Positions 6,615 through 9,661 of a stretch of 9,661 nt of DNA are shown one piece after another; the stretch's first letter is position 1; each line of letters opens with the position of its first letter. The notes under the pieces are model-generated. The model saw nothing but the letters and a program-made list of their open reading frames with translations, was not told the origin of the DNA and did no database searches. Source of the DNA: an uncultured Porphyromonadaceae bacterium (GTDB lineage: Bacteria > Bacteroidota > Bacteroidia > Bacteroidales > Muribaculaceae); the NCBI GenBank assembly GCA_902494595.1, contig CABUTY010000029.1, forward strand, positions 1 through 9,661. Reading direction: 5' to 3'. A program made the translations under genes and the position numbers.

Positions 6615-7290
6615 ATATTTCTGATTAATACTCATAAATTTAACAATAACAATTTTACATTAGGCCATAATCACACTACTAAAAATAGGATATATCTATA
6701 CCATATAGACCTTATCACGCATCAAATAGTCTAACAAATTCGAAATTTAAAAAATCCTATTGGCTTAAATCTATTAATTGACTCTTAACAATTTATCATT
6801 TGCTTTGCATAGATAATCACCTACATATTGGGTACATATCTTCGGTATATTATATAAAATGCACACGAAGTGGCAAATTTATTGAAAGAGCATCTGCTGT
6901 GATTATTAGGCTATGATTCAAACTGATATTATAGATTTGTAAAAATACCGACACCACAGCATGGCAAGTGTGGAGATAGTAAAGTAACGCTGTCCTCTAA
7001 GCCAACATATTATCGCACCCGGACCTTTTCCTACATGGTAGGCAAACAGCGTCTTTGAAAGTTCGCGCTTCTACATAAGGATATCTGCATAGTTACTTGC
7101 CGCTTCTGCGAGGGTCTGAAAATTAGTGTGGTCCAAGTTCTGTGATCCATCGGTGCTGTTCCGGTTCAATTCTGTGATTCCCCAAATTAGACAATGAAAA
7201 CAAAGTTATATTACTACTCTATTGTGTATTCTTGAGTACCGGAATTCCGAATTGAGCTACTTTTCGCTTGATTTGTAAAGTTGCCATAAC
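6615..7290. other. AT-rich gene-poor region
   Basis: About 680 bases with no supportable gene. Bases 6615-6955 are very AT-rich with stops in all frames. Bases 6955-7190 have a more mixed composition. On the minus strand they contain an open frame interrupted by one TAG (about 7197 down to 6918) that has no start codon and no family I recognise; it may be a decayed gene or chance. A 9-bp sequence TTCTGTGAT repeats at 7138-7146 and 7170-7178, and a 10-bp palindrome CGGAATTCCG lies at 7240-7249. No tRNA or rRNA is visible. Confidence 0.6.
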
Positions 7291-7295
7291 AAACA

Positions 7296-7334
7296 CCCCG
7301 GGCAGCGGGAATCGGTGATTCCTGCTGTCCGGGG
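7296..7334 (-). terminator. Intrinsic terminator after the CoA-transferase gene
   Basis: Two 18-nt arms (7296-7313 and 7317-7334) pair along their full length with two G-T/wobble positions and a 3-nt loop. On the minus strand the stem is followed by TGTTTGTTATGG, a weak T-tract. It lies about 85 bases beyond the CoA-transferase stop codon, after three smaller hairpins. Confidence 0.72.
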
Positions 7335-7346
7335 TCATATTATCAG

Positions 7347-7412
7347 GACCCAGCGGGTCGTCGGCCATAGCCTTGGCTATGGGCGGTGATGACGTATCCG
7401 GCAATCCGGATA
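7347..7412 (-). other. Cluster of three short hairpins in the CoA-transferase 3' untranslated region
   Basis: Three perfect stems occur in a row: 7347-7351/7355-7359 (GACCC/GGGTC, 3-nt loop), 7365-7372/7375-7382 (CCATAGCC/GGCTATGG, 2-nt loop) and 7395-7401/7406-7412 (TATCCGG/CCGGATA, 4-nt loop). They lie between the CoA-transferase stop and the large terminator, so they would form a structured 3' end on the mRNA. Confidence 0.5.
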
Positions 7413-7419
7413 TGTCGGA

Positions 7420-8910
7420 TTATTTATAGGAGGCGTTGTGCATGTCGCCCGTCTCCATGAATGCCTGATGAAATGCGAAGGCATCCTTGAGGCTGTGCTG
7501 CGTATGGAATCCTTTGCCCTCGGTGAGCTTGAGATAATCCCACATAAGCTGCTTGTAGTCAGGATGCACGCAGTTCTCGATGATGGTCTGCGCACGCTGT
7601 ATGGGGCTCTTGCCGCGCAGGTCGGCAACGCCCTGCTCCGTGGCAAGAATCTTCACGGAATGCTCGCTATGGTCAAGATGCGATACCATAGGTACTATCG
7701 TCGAAATCTTGCCTCCCTTCTGGATTGACGGGCAGCTGAAAATCGACAGATAGGCATTGCGGCTGAAGTCGGCCGAACCGCCGATGCCGTTCATCATCTT
7801 GGTGCCCAGCACATGGGTGGAGTTGACATTGCCGAAGATGTCGGCTTCAAGAGCCGTGTTCATGGCAATCAGGCCGAGACGACGCACAACCTCCGGACTA
7901 TTGGAAATCTCGCCGGGACGCATCACAATCTTGTCGCGGAAGAAATCGATGTTGTCCATGAAGTGGAGCATGGCGTCGTCGCTGAAAGTCAGCGCGCATG
8001 TCGACGCGAAGCGGCACTTGCCCTCCTCCATCAGCGTCATCACGGCATCCTGGATTACCTCCGTGTACATCTCGAACTGGGGAATCTCGGGATTCTCGCC
8101 CAGACCGTAGAGGACAGCGTTGGCTACATTGCCCACACCGCTCTGGATGGGAAGGAACTCCTTGGGAATACGGCCGGCACGGAGCTCATGCACGAGGAAC
8201 TCGCAGATGTTGTCGCCGATTTTCTGTGTAAGCTCGTCGGGGCTGGTGAAGGGCTTGATGCTTTCGGAAGCATTGGAGGGCACTACGCCCACAATCTTCT
8301 TGGGGTCGATATGGAGCACGGTATCACCGATACGGTCTGACGGCTTGTAGATGGGAATCTCACGACGGTGAGGAGGATCCATGGGCACGTAGTTGTCGTG
8401 GAAGCCACGGAAAGAATTGTGATAATAGCTTGAATACTCGATGATCACCTTCTTGGCCATTTGCGCGAGCGTGGGGCTCATGCCGAGACCTGCGCCGAGA
8501 ATCACGTCGCCATTGGGGCTCATCTCGGTGGCCTCGATGATAGCCACGTCAATGTCGCCGAAGAAGCCGTAACGCAAATCCTGCGACACATGGCTGAGAT
8601 GGGAATCGAAGTAATGTATGTCGTGATTGTTGACGCGGTTGCGGCAATCTTTGTGGCTCTGATAGGGGGTACGCATGTTTATGGCGTTGGCACGCGACAG
8701 CTCGCCGTCTACATGGTCGTTGGTCGACGCTCCTGTGTAGAGGTTGATCTTGAATTCCTCGCCGTTTTCATGGAGTTTCTGGGCACGTTCTGCCAAGGCT
8801 ACTGTTACAACTTTAGGCGTTCCTGATGCCGTAAAGCCTGACAACCCGATGTTGTCGCCGTTCTTGATCAACGCAGCAGCTTCCTCTGCTGTGATAAAAG
8901 GTATGCTCAT
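7420..8910 (-). CDS. Acetyl-CoA hydrolase/transferase family CoA-transferase (succinate/acetate type)
   Basis: A 496-residue cytoplasmic class I CoA-transferase of the acetyl-CoA hydrolase/transferase family. In this family a glutamate forms a glutamyl-CoA thioester; here that is expected to be Glu284 in MYTEVIQDAV. Other family segments are GLSGFTASGTPK (22-33), the GVGNVANAV loop (258-266), and GIGGSADFSRNA (375-386), which helps form the active site. The length matches succinyl-CoA:acetate CoA-transferases of the AarC/Cat1 type rather than shorter subunits. In a fermentative Bacteroidales cell it would exchange CoA between succinyl-CoA and acetate, or acetyl-CoA and succinate; the preferred acceptor cannot be told from sequence. 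The ATG at 8910 gives the normal N-terminus. It is transcribed alone, divergent from miaB, and ends in a terminator with extra hairpins. Confidence 0.93.
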   Translation of the reverse strand: MSIPFITAEEAAALIKNGDNIGLSGFTASGTPKVVTVALAERAQKLHENGEEFKINLYTGASTNDHVDGELSRANAINMRTPYQSHKDCRNRVNNHDIHYFDSHLSHVSQDLRYGFFGDIDVAIIEATEMSPNGDVILGAGLGMSPTLAQMAKKVIIEYSSYYHNSFRGFHDNYVPMDPPHRREIPIYKPSDRIGDTVLHIDPKKIVGVVPSNASESIKPFTSPDELTQKIGDNICEFLVHELRAGRIPKEFLPIQSGVGNVANAVLYGLGENPEIPQFEMYTEVIQDAVMTLMEEGKCRFASTCALTFSDDAMLHFMDNIDFFRDKIVMRPGEISNSPEVVRRLGLIAMNTALEADIFGNVNSTHVLGTKMMNGIGGSADFSRNAYLSIFSCPSIQKGGKISTIVPMVSHLDHSEHSVKILATEQGVADLRGKSPIQRAQTIIENCVHPDYKQLMWDYLKLTEGKGFHTQHSLKDAFAFHQAFMETGDMHNASYK

Positions 8911-8954
8911 TGTCGTTTATTAGATTTAAGAGAGGCCATCTAAAATTTCCTGCC

Positions 8955-8995
8955 CTGCAATTATACTGTAAAACATATTTTTACTATATTTGCAG
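8955..8995. promoter_or_regulatory. Overlapping divergent promoters in a near-palindrome
   Basis: TATATTTG (8985-8992, +) matches the -7 consensus TAnnTTTG and points toward miaB. TATAATTG (8965-8958, -) is one base off consensus and points toward the CoA-transferase gene. The two lie in the arms of an 11-bp inverted repeat (8955-8965/8985-8995, one mismatch), which encloses a second 6-bp dyad (8968-8973/8979-8984, GTAAAA/TTTTAC). Neither side shows a good TTTG at -33; each -33 region would fall on the other promoter's -7 box. Confidence 0.55.
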
Positions 8996-9067
8996 TGTCC
9001 GGAAAGTCCAGACTCCCTCAATTGGAATTTCTGCACAAATTTATAAAAAATATGCAATAACTCCACA

Positions 9068-9661
9068 ATGACAGAGCCCTTTTTTTTACCTGAGGAGAAA
9101 AAAAATTGCACACCGCAGAAGCGAGTGCGCATAGAAACCTATGGCTGCCAGATGAATGTGGCCGACTCGGAGGTTATAGCGGCGATGATGTCGCTGGCCG
9201 GTTACGAGCCTACCGACACCGATACGGAGGCTGCCGCCGTGATGCTCAACACCTGCTCCATCCGCGATAACGCCGAGCAGAAAATATACTCCCGGCTGTC
9301 CTACTGGAACGCCCTGCGCCGCAAGACGGGCCGCAATATCATAATAGGCGTGGTGGGATGCATGGCCGAACGCCTCAAGGAAGAGCTCGTGGAGAAACAT
9401 GGCGTAGACCTTGTGGCCGGCCCCGACGCATACCGCGAGATTCCCGACCTCATAGCCGCCGCCGAAACGGGCAATCCCGCAGTGAACGTGGAACTGTCGC
9501 TCTCGGAGACATACCGCGACATCACGCCTCGACGTCTCGCCAACGGAGTATCCGGATTCATATCCATAATGCGCGGCTGCAACAACTTCTGTTCCTACTG
9601 CATAGTACCCTACACACGCGGACGCGAACGCTCCCGCGAGCCGGAAAGCATTCTCGCCGAA
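9068..9661 (+). CDS. miaB: tRNA-2-methylthio-N6-dimethylallyladenosine synthase, N-terminal part
   Basis: A radical-SAM methylthiotransferase that adds a 2-methylthio group to i6A37 of tRNAs reading codons that start with U. The 198 codons present cover the N-terminal UPF0004 domain, with its three cluster ligands Cys27 (YGCQMN), Cys63 (NTCSIR) and Cys98 (VGCMAE), and the start of the radical-SAM domain with Cys171, Cys175 and Cys178 ([10 protein letters not shown]) followed by [12 protein letters not shown]. These motifs separate MiaB from RimO and MtaB with good confidence. The C-terminal radical-SAM and TRAM domains lie beyond the window. The ATG at 9068 is the only ATG before Cys27, and an in-frame TAA at 9044 rules out an earlier one. 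Codons 4-7 and 11-13 contain a T8 and an A8 run. The gene is divergent from the CoA-transferase gene. Confidence 0.95.
   Translation, partial: MTEPFFLPEEKKNCTPQKRVRIETYGCQMNVADSEVIAAMMSLAGYEPTDTDTEAAAVMLNTCSIRDNAEQKIYSRLSYWNALRRKTGRNIIIGVVGCMAERLKEELVEKHGVDLVAGPDAYREIPDLIAAAETGNPAVNVELSLSETYRDITPRRLANGVSGFISIMRGCNNFCSYCIVPYTRGRERSREPESILAE

Noticed and set aside
6932..6939. TAGATTTG as a plus-strand -7 promoter element
   Set aside because: It has no TTTG at the -33 distance and no gene downstream on the plus strand.
7138..7178. TTCTGTGAT pair as insertion-sequence ends or a regulator site
   Set aside because: Only nine bases match exactly, there is no transposase nearby, and one spaced pair in AT-rich DNA is not enough to support a call.
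7219..7404. 61-codon minus-strand open frame downstream of the CoA-transferase
   Set aside because: It runs through the terminator and hairpin cluster, has no recognisable domain, and is better explained by the structured RNA.
7813..8340. 175-codon plus-strand open frame inside the CoA-transferase gene
   Set aside because: It is a shadow of the minus-strand gene, which has full length and the expected active-site motif.

Overview
The window looks like chromosomal DNA of a gut-type member of the Bacteroidales, possibly Muribaculaceae; the rank below order is a guess. The reasons are a secreted-type family 2 glycosidase of the kind found in Bacteroides-like glycan loci, a BspA-like leucine-rich repeat surface protein, promoters that match the Bacteroides -33 TTTG / -7 TAnnTTTG pattern, and the absence of Shine-Dalgarno sequences before most starts.

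Layout. Bases 2-3545 (+) form a galactose block: the 3' end of a GH2 beta-galactosidase-like gene, a roughly 190-bp extragenic inverted-repeat element, galactokinase (galK) and aldose 1-epimerase (galM) two bases after it, closed by a strong intrinsic terminator. A separate promoter then drives a secreted BspA-type LRR protein (3711-4979, +). It converges on a minus-strand pair: a secreted seven-bladed propeller protein and an 81-residue exported protein of unknown function. A stem-loop lies between the convergent stop codons. Bases 6615-7290 are AT-rich and hold no gene I can support. A succinate/acetate-type CoA-transferase (7420-8910, -) ends in a terminator with extra hairpins. It is divergent from miaB (9068 to the window end, +), and the two share a nearly palindromic promoter region.

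Function. The GH2 enzyme would release galactose from glycans. GalM interconverts the beta and alpha anomers and GalK makes galactose-1-phosphate for the Leloir pathway. The CoA-transferase probably moves CoA between acetate and succinate during fermentation. MiaB modifies tRNA. The LRR and propeller proteins carry signal peptides and related C-terminal tails, so they may be handled by the same export or anchoring route.

I did not find a convincing new multi-gene system. The features most worth a second look are the mobile-type inverted-repeat element, the palindromic divergent promoter, the shared C-terminal tails, the possible leader ORF before the small exported protein, and the AT-rich island.
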